DNA from: Clostridiales bacterium
Lineage (GTDB): Bacteria > Bacillota > Clostridia > Oscillospirales > Acutalibacteraceae
Assembly: GCA_020860025.1 (NCBI GenBank)
Contig: JAJBVC010000004.1
Coordinates: 1 to 12,919 of the forward strand
Reading direction: 5' to 3'
Length of the DNA stretch: 12,919 nucleotides
The notes under the pieces are model-generated. The model did not search any database. It had not been told where the DNA came from and was given only the letters and a program-made list of their open reading frames with translations. Shown here piece by piece: positions 1 through 6,286 of this stretch; position 1 is the stretch's first letter, and the number at the start of each line of letters is the position of its first letter. The translations under genes and the position numbers were made by a program.

Positions 1-434
1 CAATCTATCTCTTTCATTATCATAATTTACAATATCTCTAATATAGCGATATCCATATTTTTCGTACAGTCCAATGTGTATTGACGGAATGTATGTTTTG
101 TTAAATCCTTTTTCTTTGCATGTTCATTTGCAAAATCAATCAGTTTTTCATTAATTCTGTGTCCACGATAATTTTCTGTGACAAATATAATTGATATCCA
201 TGGATATATTTCAGGTAGAGGATAATAGTCGCTCTTTCTTATATATCCTATCCCTATGATTTTATCATTAATCATAGCTGCAAATGGTGTTTCCCAATCT
301 GTAAATTTCCACTCACGAAGCTCAGTTACCATATGCTATTTTACATAATTCAAAGAGAAATTTTCAACAAAACAAATTAGTTTATCTGCCATATCTGTGT
401 TTTTCTCTATCTTTTTTATTTCTAATTTATCCAT
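1..434 (-). pseudogene. GNAT-family N-acetyltransferase, broken (amber codon plus frameshift), 3' end beyond the window
   Basis: This is the remnant of a GNAT acetyltransferase, a family that moves an acetyl group from acetyl-CoA to an amine. Reading from the ATG at 434, 32 residues (starting MDKLEIKK) are followed by an in-frame TAG at 336-338. The same frame then continues with good GNAT sequence: a WKFTDWETPFAAM segment, strand IIGIGYIRK, and the acetyl-CoA-binding motif A around VTENYRGHRINEKL. At a run of five T (109-113, five A on the coding strand) the frame breaks. One base earlier in phase, translation continues as KGFNKTYIPSIHIGLYEKYGY, the expected C-terminal GNAT segment, and stays open to base 1. 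Two independent lesions make decay more likely than sequencing error. A shorter ORF from ATG 332 to 27 covers only the middle. It starts 15 nt after the acetyltransferase stop, so the two probably share a transcript. The exact substrate cannot be inferred. Confidence 0.82.
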
Positions 435-449
435 ACAGATAATGCCTTA

Positions 450-1061
450 TTATATTTCAGTATAATCTATTTTTCTGTTTTTAAAATAATATTCCTTGTC
501 ATACTCATTTACTTCACGCAAAATTTTGCAAGGATTGCCGACTGCCACGACGTTATCAGGTAAATCCTTTGTTACAATGCTTCCTGCACCGACAACAACA
601 TTATCGCCGATGGTTATTCCGGGCAAAATAATCGCTCCTGAGCCTATCCAGCATTTTTTGCCGATATGAACGGGCATATTGAATTGGTATTCTTTTGCTC
701 TTAGTTCAGGCAAAATAGGGTGTGATGCAGTTGCAACAATAACATTAGGACCGAACAAAGTGTAGTCGCCTACATAAATATGAGTGTCGTCAACCATTGT
801 CAGGTTAAAATTAGCATATATATTGCTGCCAAAATGAACGTGCGCTCCGCCGAAATTAGCATGAAACGGCGGCTCGATATAGCAGTTTTCACCAATTTCG
901 GCAAACATTTTTTTAAGCATTTTTTCACGTTTGTAAAGCTCGGTTGGACGTGTCATATTAAAGTCATAAAGACGATCGAGCTTTTTAATTTGCTCCGATG
1001 CAATTTCCTCATCACTCGGCAGGTAAAGTTCACCCGTGTGCATACGTTCTTTCATTGACAT
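450..1061 (-). CDS. Maltose/galactoside-type O-acetyltransferase (left-handed beta-helix)
   Basis: This cytoplasmic enzyme of the LacA/Maa family acetylates a hydroxyl of a sugar or similar acceptor using acetyl-CoA. The 203-residue protein begins with the family's N-terminal helical segment (MKERMHTGELYLPSDEEI), then LYDFNMTRP, then hexapeptide repeats forming a left-handed beta-helix (about residues 60-185, for example HIYVGDYTLFGPNVIVATASHP and WIGSGAIILPGITIGDNVVVGAG). His114 in TASHP matches the catalytic His of LacA. The length is normal for the family (about 185-205). I chose the ATG at 1061 because AGAGGTG lies six bases upstream; an in-frame GTG at 1070 overlaps that ribosome site and is unlikely to be used. 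The natural acceptor is unknown: Maa-type enzymes are named for maltose but often have other substrates. The broken GNAT gene follows after 15 nt. Confidence 0.9.
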   Translation of the reverse strand: MSMKERMHTGELYLPSDEEIASEQIKKLDRLYDFNMTRPTELYKREKMLKKMFAEIGENCYIEPPFHANFGGAHVHFGSNIYANFNLTMVDDTHIYVGDYTLFGPNVIVATASHPILPELRAKEYQFNMPVHIGKKCWIGSGAIILPGITIGDNVVVGAGSIVTKDLPDNVVAVGNPCKILREVNEYDKEYYFKNRKIDYTEI

Positions 1062-1082
1062 TCTAATCACCTCTAAATAAAG

Positions 1083-1111
1083 ATAATATATAAAAATGTC
1101 CGCAGGTAAAA
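1083..1111 (-). promoter_or_regulatory. Possible sigma-A promoter for the O-acetyltransferase gene
   Basis: On the minus strand, TTTACC (1106-1111) is followed after 17 nt by TATTAT (1083-1088). These match TTGACA at four of six and TATAAT at five of six positions. The start point would fall near 1076, giving a leader of about 15 nt before the ATG at 1061. The -35 box lies in the loop of the upstream gene's terminator. There is no other space for a promoter unless the gene relies on read-through, but the match is only moderate. Confidence 0.35.
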
Positions 1112-1125
1112 GATACGGACATTTT
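1093..1125 (-). terminator. Rho-independent terminator of the ACT/UPF0210 operon
   Basis: A perfect 10-bp inverted repeat, AAAATGTCCG (1093-1102) and CGGACATTTT (1116-1125), has a 13-nt loop. On the minus strand the 3' arm runs into a T-rich tract, giving a normal intrinsic terminator 17 bases past the UPF0210 stop codon. Confidence 0.75.
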
Positions 1126-1141
1126 GTTTAATGGAATATTT

Positions 1142-2497
1142 TTAGTTTTTAAGGCTGTGAAGCGGTGCCGGAATTTTACCTCCACGGTTTATAAACTTAG
1201 AAGGTGATTTTGTATTGACCTTCATAACAGGGCCGCTTCCCAAAAGTCCGCCGAATTCAAGCTCGTCACCGATTTTTTTGCCAACAGCAGGAATAAGTCT
1301 TACGGCTGTTGTTTTTCCGTTTACCATACCGATTGCCGCTTCATCGGCAATAATACCGCTGATTACTTCCGGAGAAGTGTCGCCGGGAATTACAATCATA
1401 TCAAGACCTACGCTGCATACTGCTGTCATAGCCTCAAGCTTTTCAATAGTAAGAGAACCGCTCCTTGCGGCATCTATCATTCCGGCATCCTCGCTGACAG
1501 GAATAAATGCACCGGAAAGACCGCCAACGCTTGATGACGCCATTACGCCACCTTTTTTAACTGCATCGTTGAGCATTGCAAGACACGCTGTTGTTCCTGC
1601 CGCACCGCACTGTTCAAGACCGATTTCTTCAAGAATATGAGCAACGGAATCACCGACAGCTGGAGTCGGAGCAAGCGATAAATCGACAATTCCAAACGGA
1701 ACGCCAAGCCTTTTTGAAGCCTCGACACCGACAAGCTGACCCATACGTGTGATTTTAAATGCTGTTTTTTTGATTAACTCAGCAATCTCGTTAATTGAAT
1801 AATCGGGGTGCTTTGATACGGCGCTGCGAACTACACCGGGACCTGAAACACCGACATTGATAACGCAGTCAGGCTCGGAAATACCGTGAAACGCTCCTGC
1901 CATAAACGGATTATCCTCAGGCGCATTGCAGAATACGACAAGTTTGCCGGCAGCAATACAGTCATCATCTTTTGTAAGCTCAGCAGCTTCTTTTATTTTC
2001 TGACCCATGATTTTAACTGCGTCAAGATTTATTCCGGCTTTGGTTGAACCTATGTTTACAGATGAACAAATGTGCTGTGTACTTGCCAAAGCCTGTGGAA
2101 TTGAGTTTATAAGTTCAAGGTCGCCTGCGGCAAATCCCTTTTGAACAAGAGCGCTGTAACCGCCTATAAAGTTTACGCCGATTGTTTGTGCCGCTTTTTC
2201 AAGTGTCAGTGCATATTTAACAGGGTCGCCGGAGCTTATTCCCGCCATAATTGCAATCGGTGTAACGCTTACACGTTTATTTATAATTGGAATACCGTAT
2301 TCTTTTTCAATCTGTTCACCTGTTTCAACAAGCTTTTCAGCTTTGGTGCAGATTTTATCGTAAACCTTTTGACAGGCTTTATCAATATCGGTATCGGCAC
2401 AGTCAAGAAGAGAAATTCCCATTGTTATAGTGCGTATGTCAAGACATTCATCTTGAATCATACGTATTGTTTCAAGTATATCATTTGTATTTATCAA
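1142..2497 (-). CDS. UPF0210 / DUF711 family protein
   Basis: This 451-residue protein belongs to the UPF0210 (DUF711, 'PFL family') group. It matches the family in length and in hallmark segments: LDIRTITMGISLLDC near the N-terminus, RVSVTPIAIMAG, SSVNIGSTKAGINLDAVKIMG, INVGVSGPGVV and VGVEASKRLGVPFGIVDLSLAPTPAVGDS (the last spans about residues 258-286). The fold is known to resemble glycyl-radical enzymes of the pyruvate formate-lyase type, but I see no glycyl-radical loop here, and no reaction is established for the family. The start is TTG at 2497: AGGAGGT stands seven bases upstream and the resulting N-terminus fits the family, while the next ATG lacks a ribosome site. It lies 12 nt after the ACT-domain gene. 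That pairing is conserved in many Firmicutes (for example Streptococcus pneumoniae) and implies a joint role, perhaps with the ACT domain sensing a ligand; that last point is inference. Confidence 0.93.
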   Translation of the reverse strand: MINTNDILETIRMIQDECLDIRTITMGISLLDCADTDIDKACQKVYDKICTKAEKLVETGEQIEKEYGIPIINKRVSVTPIAIMAGISSGDPVKYALTLEKAAQTIGVNFIGGYSALVQKGFAAGDLELINSIPQALASTQHICSSVNIGSTKAGINLDAVKIMGQKIKEAAELTKDDDCIAAGKLVVFCNAPEDNPFMAGAFHGISEPDCVINVGVSGPGVVRSAVSKHPDYSINEIAELIKKTAFKITRMGQLVGVEASKRLGVPFGIVDLSLAPTPAVGDSVAHILEEIGLEQCGAAGTTACLAMLNDAVKKGGVMASSSVGGLSGAFIPVSEDAGMIDAARSGSLTIEKLEAMTAVCSVGLDMIVIPGDTSPEVISGIIADEAAIGMVNGKTTAVRLIPAVGKKIGDELEFGGLLGSGPVMKVNTKSPSKFINRGGKIPAPLHSLKN

Positions 2498-2504
2498 TGA
2501 TAAG

Positions 2505-2511
2505 ACCTCCT
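2505..2511 (-). promoter_or_regulatory. Ribosome binding site fixing the TTG start of the UPF0210 gene
   Basis: AGGAGGT on the minus strand sits seven bases before the TTG at 2497. It overlaps the TAG stop of the ACT-domain gene (2510-2512), so ribosomes ending there are well placed to start on the next gene. No other start nearby has a comparable site. Confidence 0.8.
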
Positions 2512-2779
2512 ATATTCTGTGCATTGAATTGAAAATATCTTCGTGCATAACGTGGATTGAAAGATTGTTCTCCTGACCGTACTTGGAAAGAGTGTCGGAA
2601 AATTCGGTAAAACTAACAGAACTGTTTGATATGTCAGCCATCATAATCATACAAAACATATCCTCCATAACCGTTTGTGAAACTTCGGTTATGTTTATGT
2701 GACTTTCTGCACATACTCCCGATACCTTTGAAAGAATACCAACGGTGTCTTTACCAACTACTGTAATAACTGCTCTCAT
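2510..2779 (-). CDS. ACT-domain protein, UPF0237 family
   Basis: This 89-residue protein is a stand-alone ACT domain, a small ligand-binding fold that usually senses amino acids. The N-terminus (MRAVITVVGKDTVGILSKVSGVC) is the classic ACT beta-alpha opening with the GKD..GI turn. It is followed by INITEVSQTVMEDMFCMIMMADI, the second and third strands, and a C-terminal helix-strand ending in HVMHEDIFNSMHRI. The length is typical of UPF0237 (about 88-90). The ATG at 2779 is preceded by GGAGGTAA; a longer reading frame to 2836 would add 19 residues coded through the promoter and is rejected. It ends in TAG, which shows amber is a working stop codon here. Co-transcribed with the UPF0210 gene. The ligand is unknown. 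Confidence 0.93.
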   Translation of the reverse strand: MRAVITVVGKDTVGILSKVSGVCAESHINITEVSQTVMEDMFCMIMMADISNSSVSFTEFSDTLSKYGQENNLSIHVMHEDIFNSMHRI

Positions 2780-2807
2780 AATGTTACCTCCGTAATTTAT
2801 TGCTAAA

Positions 2808-2836
2808 ATTATAACAGAGTAATAAACTTTTTTCAA
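2808..2836 (-). promoter_or_regulatory. Sigma-A promoter of the ACT/UPF0210 operon
   Basis: On the minus strand TTGAAA (2831-2836) and a perfect TATAAT (2808-2813) are separated by exactly 17 nt. Transcription would start near 2801, giving a leader of about 22 nt that contains the GGAGGT ribosome site. This is one of the two strongest promoter matches in the window, and it points away from the PHP operon. Confidence 0.8.
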
Positions 2837-2870
2837 TATTTATTAAATATATATTTTAATTTTAATTTAT

Positions 2871-2899
2871 TTGTGGTATTATTTTACTTGTTATATATT
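2871..2899 (+). promoter_or_regulatory. Possible promoter of the PHP-Lrp-aminotransferase-ispE-ADH operon
   Basis: TTGTGG (2871-2876) and TATATT (2894-2899) are 17 nt apart. The -10 matches five of six consensus bases but the -35 only three. The intergenic stretch between the divergent genes is very AT-rich, so chance matches are common. An activator, perhaps the Lrp-type regulator encoded in the operon, could compensate for the weak -35. Confidence 0.35.
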
Positions 2900-2923
2900 T
2901 ATTGGTGGGAGTTTGTATTTACT

Positions 2924-3733
2924 ATGTATAATAATTTGTATGACTTACATTCACATTCAATTTACTCTTTTGACGGTAATCATACATGCGATGATATGGT
3001 AAATGCCGCAATTCAAAAAAAGCTTAAAGGTATAGCAATTACCGACCATTTTGATATTGGCGAGGAATATGAGCAGTATGAACCGTTTGACGATGAAAAA
3101 CAGTTTAACGATGTAATTAAATGTAAGCAAAAGTATAATAATATAATAAATGTATATGCCGGAATAGAAATCGGGCAGGGGATTCATGATAAAAAAAGAT
3201 GCGAAGCTCTTATAAATCGCCATAGTTATGATTTCATTTTAGGCTCGGTTCATAATATAAGAAATACAAGTGACTTTTACTATCTTGAATATAATGGGGA
3301 TAATGTAGGGGTACTTCTTAATAAGTATTTTGACGAACTGATTGAGCTTGCAGAGTGGGGGCAGTTTGATTCTCTTGCGCATCTGACATATCCGGTTAGA
3401 TATATAACGGGTAAATATGGCATAAATGTTGATTTAAGCATTTATCAGGATAAAATCGATGCTGTTTTGGAAATACTTATAAAAAAGAATAAAGCACTTG
3501 AAATAAATACGTCAGGCTTGTTTATGGAAATAAATGACACTTTACCGCCTGCACCGATTATTAAGCGGTATCGAAAAATGGGCGGTAAATATATTACAAT
3601 CGGTTCCGACTCTCATTATGCAAATAAGGTTTGCCAAGGTATTGAACAGGGAATGTGCATTGCCAAAGAGTGCGGTTTTGATTATATTACAATTTTTGAA
3701 AAACGTCAGCCAAGGCTGATAACAATACAGTGA
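2924..3733 (+). CDS. PHP-domain phosphoesterase, histidinol-phosphatase-like
   Basis: This 269-residue protein is a PHP-superfamily metal-dependent phosphoesterase, closest in layout to HisJ/HisK-type histidinol phosphatases. All PHP metal-binding motifs are present: H9 and H11 in DLHSHS, D41-H42 in ITDHFD, E82 in GIEIGQG, H110 in SVHNIRN, H153 in SLAHLTYP, and D229 and H231 in SDSHYA. These ligate a trinuclear metal site in the family. The length (about 260-275) is normal. I chose ATG 2924, two residues before the conserved NLYDLHSH region; GGTGGGAG lies about 12 nt upstream, a rather long gap. It is the first gene of the operon and the regulator follows after 9 nt. Histidinol phosphatase is the conventional label, but there are no his genes here, so another small phosphate ester is equally possible. 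It is probably cytoplasmic, with no signal peptide. Confidence 0.85.
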   Translation: MYNNLYDLHSHSIYSFDGNHTCDDMVNAAIQKKLKGIAITDHFDIGEEYEQYEPFDDEKQFNDVIKCKQKYNNIINVYAGIEIGQGIHDKKRCEALINRHSYDFILGSVHNIRNTSDFYYLEYNGDNVGVLLNKYFDELIELAEWGQFDSLAHLTYPVRYITGKYGINVDLSIYQDKIDAVLEILIKKNKALEINTSGLFMEINDTLPPAPIIKRYRKMGGKYITIGSDSHYANKVCQGIEQGMCIAKECGFDYITIFEKRQPRLITIQ

Positions 3734-3742
3734 GGTATAAAA

Positions 3743-4222
3743 ATGGATAAATTATTATCACTAATCGAAAAAAATCCAAGACTTACAGATAAGGAAATTG
3801 CAGTTTCTCTCGGTATTAGCGAGGAAGAGGCAACAAAACAAATCCGAATGTATGAGGAAAACGGTGTTATAAAAGGATACCGTGCTATGATTGATAAGGA
3901 CAAAGCTGACACTCAATCGGTAACTGCACTTATTGAAATTAAAGTACAGCCTAAATTTGCTCATGGTTTTGATGATATTGCAAATCGTATTTCTCAGTTT
4001 GAGGAGGTTGAAAGCGTTTATCTTATGAGCGGCGGATTTGACCTTTGCTGTATGGTATCGGACAAATCATTTCAGGAGGTTGCAATGTTTGTTGCCAACC
4101 GTCTGTCTCCTCTTGACGGCGTTGTTTCAACAGCGACTCATTTTATACTTAAAACATATAAGGAGCAGGGTGTTCTTTTCACCGATATTCCTAAGGACGA
4201 TAGGGGGAACATCTCCTTCTGA
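3743..4222 (+). CDS. Lrp/AsnC family transcriptional regulator
   Basis: The 159-residue protein has the two Lrp/AsnC domains. Residues 1-50 form the DNA-binding winged helix-turn-helix (LIEKNPRLTDKEIAVSLGISEEEATKQIRMYEENGVIKGY, split across helices and wing). Residues about 66-145 form the RAM/AsnC ligand-binding domain (ALIEIKVQP, then VESVYLMSGGFDLCCMV, then FILKTYKEQG). Such proteins assemble as octamers and change promoter binding when an amino acid or related metabolite binds at the domain interface. The start at 3743 has GAGGT six to seven bases upstream. The stop overlaps the aminotransferase start as TGATG, so the two are translationally coupled, and a regulator controlling its neighbouring aminotransferase (and perhaps the whole operon) is the simplest reading. 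No operator could be assigned by eye. Confidence 0.93.
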   Translation: MDKLLSLIEKNPRLTDKEIAVSLGISEEEATKQIRMYEENGVIKGYRAMIDKDKADTQSVTALIEIKVQPKFAHGFDDIANRISQFEEVESVYLMSGGFDLCCMVSDKSFQEVAMFVANRLSPLDGVVSTATHFILKTYKEQGVLFTDIPKDDRGNISF

Positions 4223-5406
4223 TGGATTACAATAGATATTTAAACGAAAATGTCACGGCTATTAAACCCAGCGGAATACGTAAGTTCTTTTCAATCGCTG
4301 AAGAAATGGATAACGTAATTTCACTCGGTGTTGGCGAGCCTGACTTTTTGACACCGTGGCATATTCGCCAAACGGGTATTGATACACTTGAAAAGGGAAC
4401 GACAAGATATACGGCTAACGCAGGCCTGATTTCACTTCGCAAAGAGATTTCCGCTTTTTATGAAAGAAAACATCATATAAAATATAATCCTAAAGATGAA
4501 ATTATGGTAACTGTCGGTGGTTCTGAGGGTATTGATATGTGTATTCGTACACTGATTTCCCCGGGTGATGAGGTGCTTGTAGTCGAGCCGTCATTTGTCT
4601 GCTATAAGCCTATTGTCGAAACGTGCGGAGGCGTTGCAGTTCCTCTTGTAACGAAGAATGAAAACAATTTCAGACTTACAGCTGCCGAGCTTGAAAGTGC
4701 AATAACCGATAAAACCAAGCTTCTTGTTTTGCCTTATCCGAATAATCCGACCGGCGCAGTAATGAGAAAAGATGATTTAGTGGCAATTTCAAAGGTCATT
4801 GCCGATAAAGATATTTTAGTTCTTTCAGATGAAATCTACAGCGAACTTACCTACGGCGATCAAGCGCACGTTTCAATAGCCGCAATTAAAGGAATGAAAG
4901 AACGTACGGTAGTTATAAACGGCTTTTCAAAAACGTATTCAATGACCGGTTGGAGGCTTGGTTATGCTCTCGGTCCTGAGCCAATTATAAACCAAATGAC
5001 AAAGCTTCATCAATATGCAATTATGTCTGCACCGACAACATCTCAGTTCGCCGCAATAGAGGCTTTGAAAAACGGTGACGAGGACATAAAGAAGATGCTT
5101 TCAAATTATGATATGCGTCGCAGATTTACTGTTAATGCTTTTCGTGAAATTGGACTTGACTGCTTTGAGCCTGAGGGAGCGTTTTATGTATTCCCGTCTA
5201 TTAAATCAACAGGTCTGTCGTCGGAGGAATTTTGCGAACGGCTTATTATGAGCAAGCGTGTCGCTGTTGTTCCGGGTAATGCTTTCGGCGACTGTGGGGA
5301 GGGCTTTATACGTGTTTCCTATTGCTATTCAATTGATAATATAAAGTCTGCTGTTGAAAGAATAGGCGAGTTTGTAGAGGAGCTAAAGAATGAAAATAAA
5401 GGTTAA
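4222..5406 (+). CDS. Class I/II pyridoxal-phosphate aminotransferase
   Basis: This 394-residue cytoplasmic enzyme belongs to the aspartate aminotransferase fold type I family and moves an amino group between an amino acid and a 2-oxo acid. PLP-site motifs are intact: GGSEG near residues 98-102, N175 in YPNNPTGA, D203 and Y206 in SDEIYSEL, the Schiff-base K237 in GFSKTYSMTGWRLGY, and R364 in GFIRVSY, which binds the substrate carboxylate. SKTYSMTGWR resembles the PatA/AspC-like subgroup common in Firmicutes next to Lrp regulators; the amino acid used cannot be read from sequence. The ATG at 4222 overlaps the Lrp stop by one base. Its only ribosome site (AGGGGG) is about 14 nt away, suggesting dependence on translation of the upstream gene. 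Its 3' end overlaps ispE by 17 nt. It could also be one of the alanine- or aromatic-type enzymes of this family. Confidence 0.92.
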   Translation: MDYNRYLNENVTAIKPSGIRKFFSIAEEMDNVISLGVGEPDFLTPWHIRQTGIDTLEKGTTRYTANAGLISLRKEISAFYERKHHIKYNPKDEIMVTVGGSEGIDMCIRTLISPGDEVLVVEPSFVCYKPIVETCGGVAVPLVTKNENNFRLTAAELESAITDKTKLLVLPYPNNPTGAVMRKDDLVAISKVIADKDILVLSDEIYSELTYGDQAHVSIAAIKGMKERTVVINGFSKTYSMTGWRLGYALGPEPIINQMTKLHQYAIMSAPTTSQFAAIEALKNGDEDIKKMLSNYDMRRRFTVNAFREIGLDCFEPEGAFYVFPSIKSTGLSSEEFCERLIMSKRVAVVPGNAFGDCGEGFIRVSYCYSIDNIKSAVERIGEFVEELKNENKG

Positions 5407-6286
5407 TGCCTACGCAAAAATAAACCTAATGCTTGATATAATATGTCGTCGTACCGACGGTTATCATGACTTATTTATGATTATGCAGAGTATCGGATTG
5501 TATGATACTGTGACCGTTACGCAAATTAAGGGCAGGGAAATTATAATTTCCTGTAATGTCGACGGTATTCCTCTTGATGAAAATAATATTGCCTATAAGG
5601 CGGCAAAAGCGTTTTTTAGTGCTCAGAAAATTAGAAAGAATAAAGGAATTCATATTGACATTGTAAAACGTATTCCACACGCAGCGGGTCTTGCGGGAGG
5701 AAGTGCCGACGGCGCAGGTGTTCTTGTAGCTCTAAATAAACTTTACGGTACAAATTTAAGTGATGACGAACTTTGCAAAATCGGTGTAAAAATCGGGGCA
5801 GACGTACCTTTTTGTATAAAAGGCGGCACTCTTTTGGCACAGGGAGTCGGTGATGTTCTTAACAAGGTTAAACCGCTTCGCAAGTGCTTTATTTTGCTTG
5901 CAAAGCCTGATTGCAGTGTAAATACAGGTTTTGCTTACAGTCAGTTTGATTCGATAGGCAAAAATCATACTCCTGACAAAATGGGTATGCTTTGTGCAAT
6001 GCAAAGCCGAGATTTAAAAGAAATTTGCGCAAAGATGGAAAATGTATTTGAGCAGTTTATAGACGTTCCAAATAAGGTCGATATAAGAGATATAATGCGT
6101 AAAAACGGTGCAATAGGCGTTTGTATGAGTGGCAGCGGCCCTACTGTTTTCGGTATTTTTGAAAATAGGGAGCAGGCGGACACAGCGGCTAAAGAGCTTA
6201 CTGTTTACGCAAAGGATATTGTTGTAACAAAGCCTGTGTCAAAGGGATGTAAGGTTTTGTCAGAGACTCAACAGGAGAATGAATAA
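5390..6286 (+). CDS. ispE: 4-diphosphocytidyl-2-C-methyl-D-erythritol kinase
   Basis: IspE phosphorylates CDP-methylerythritol at the 2-hydroxyl with ATP, the fourth step of the MEP route to isopentenyl diphosphate. The 298-residue protein has the three GHMP-kinase motifs: AYAKINLMLDI with K10, the glycine-rich ATP loop from P96 to A109 (PHAAGLAGGSADGA), and MSGSGP at 246-251. D138 in GADVPFC matches the catalytic Asp. R..DGYHDL at 20-28 is the usual substrate-side motif. Length is typical (about 280-300). The start at 5390 has GAGGAG upstream, inside the end of the aminotransferase gene. The stop overlaps the following ATG as TAATG. ispE is normally essential in organisms that lack the mevalonate route, so its position inside a putatively Lrp-linked operon is notable; it may also have internal promoters that I cannot identify. 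Confidence 0.96.
   Translation: MKIKVNAYAKINLMLDIICRRTDGYHDLFMIMQSIGLYDTVTVTQIKGREIIISCNVDGIPLDENNIAYKAAKAFFSAQKIRKNKGIHIDIVKRIPHAAGLAGGSADGAGVLVALNKLYGTNLSDDELCKIGVKIGADVPFCIKGGTLLAQGVGDVLNKVKPLRKCFILLAKPDCSVNTGFAYSQFDSIGKNHTPDKMGMLCAMQSRDLKEICAKMENVFEQFIDVPNKVDIRDIMRKNGAIGVCMSGSGPTVFGIFENREQADTAAKELTVYAKDIVVTKPVSKGCKVLSETQQENE

Noticed and set aside
107..116. A-rich run in the GNAT gene as a programmed -1 frameshift site
   Set aside because: The in-frame heptamer is G AAA AAG rather than A AAA AAG, no strong downstream hairpin is visible, and the gene has a nonsense codon as well. GNAT genes are not known to need frameshifting.
336..338. In-frame TAG in the GNAT gene as a site of amber recoding (for example pyrrolysine)
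   Set aside because: The same frame is also broken downstream by a single-base frameshift, and TAG ends the intact ACT-domain gene at 2510-2512. Simple gene decay explains both lesions.
1215..1640. Plus-strand 141-residue frame inside the UPF0210 gene
   Set aside because: It is antisense to a strongly conserved protein and its Ser/Pro/Ile-rich low-complexity composition is typical of a shadow frame.
2780..2836. 19-residue N-terminal extension of the ACT-domain protein
   Set aside because: The stretch overlaps the -10 and -35 boxes. The GGAGGT-preceded ATG at 2779 gives the standard family N-terminus.
2873..2923. Hydrophobic N-terminal extension (17 residues) of the PHP protein as a membrane anchor
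   Set aside because: It is translated from AT-rich promoter-region sequence, has no ribosome site before it, and PHP phosphatases of this type start just before the DLHSHS motif.
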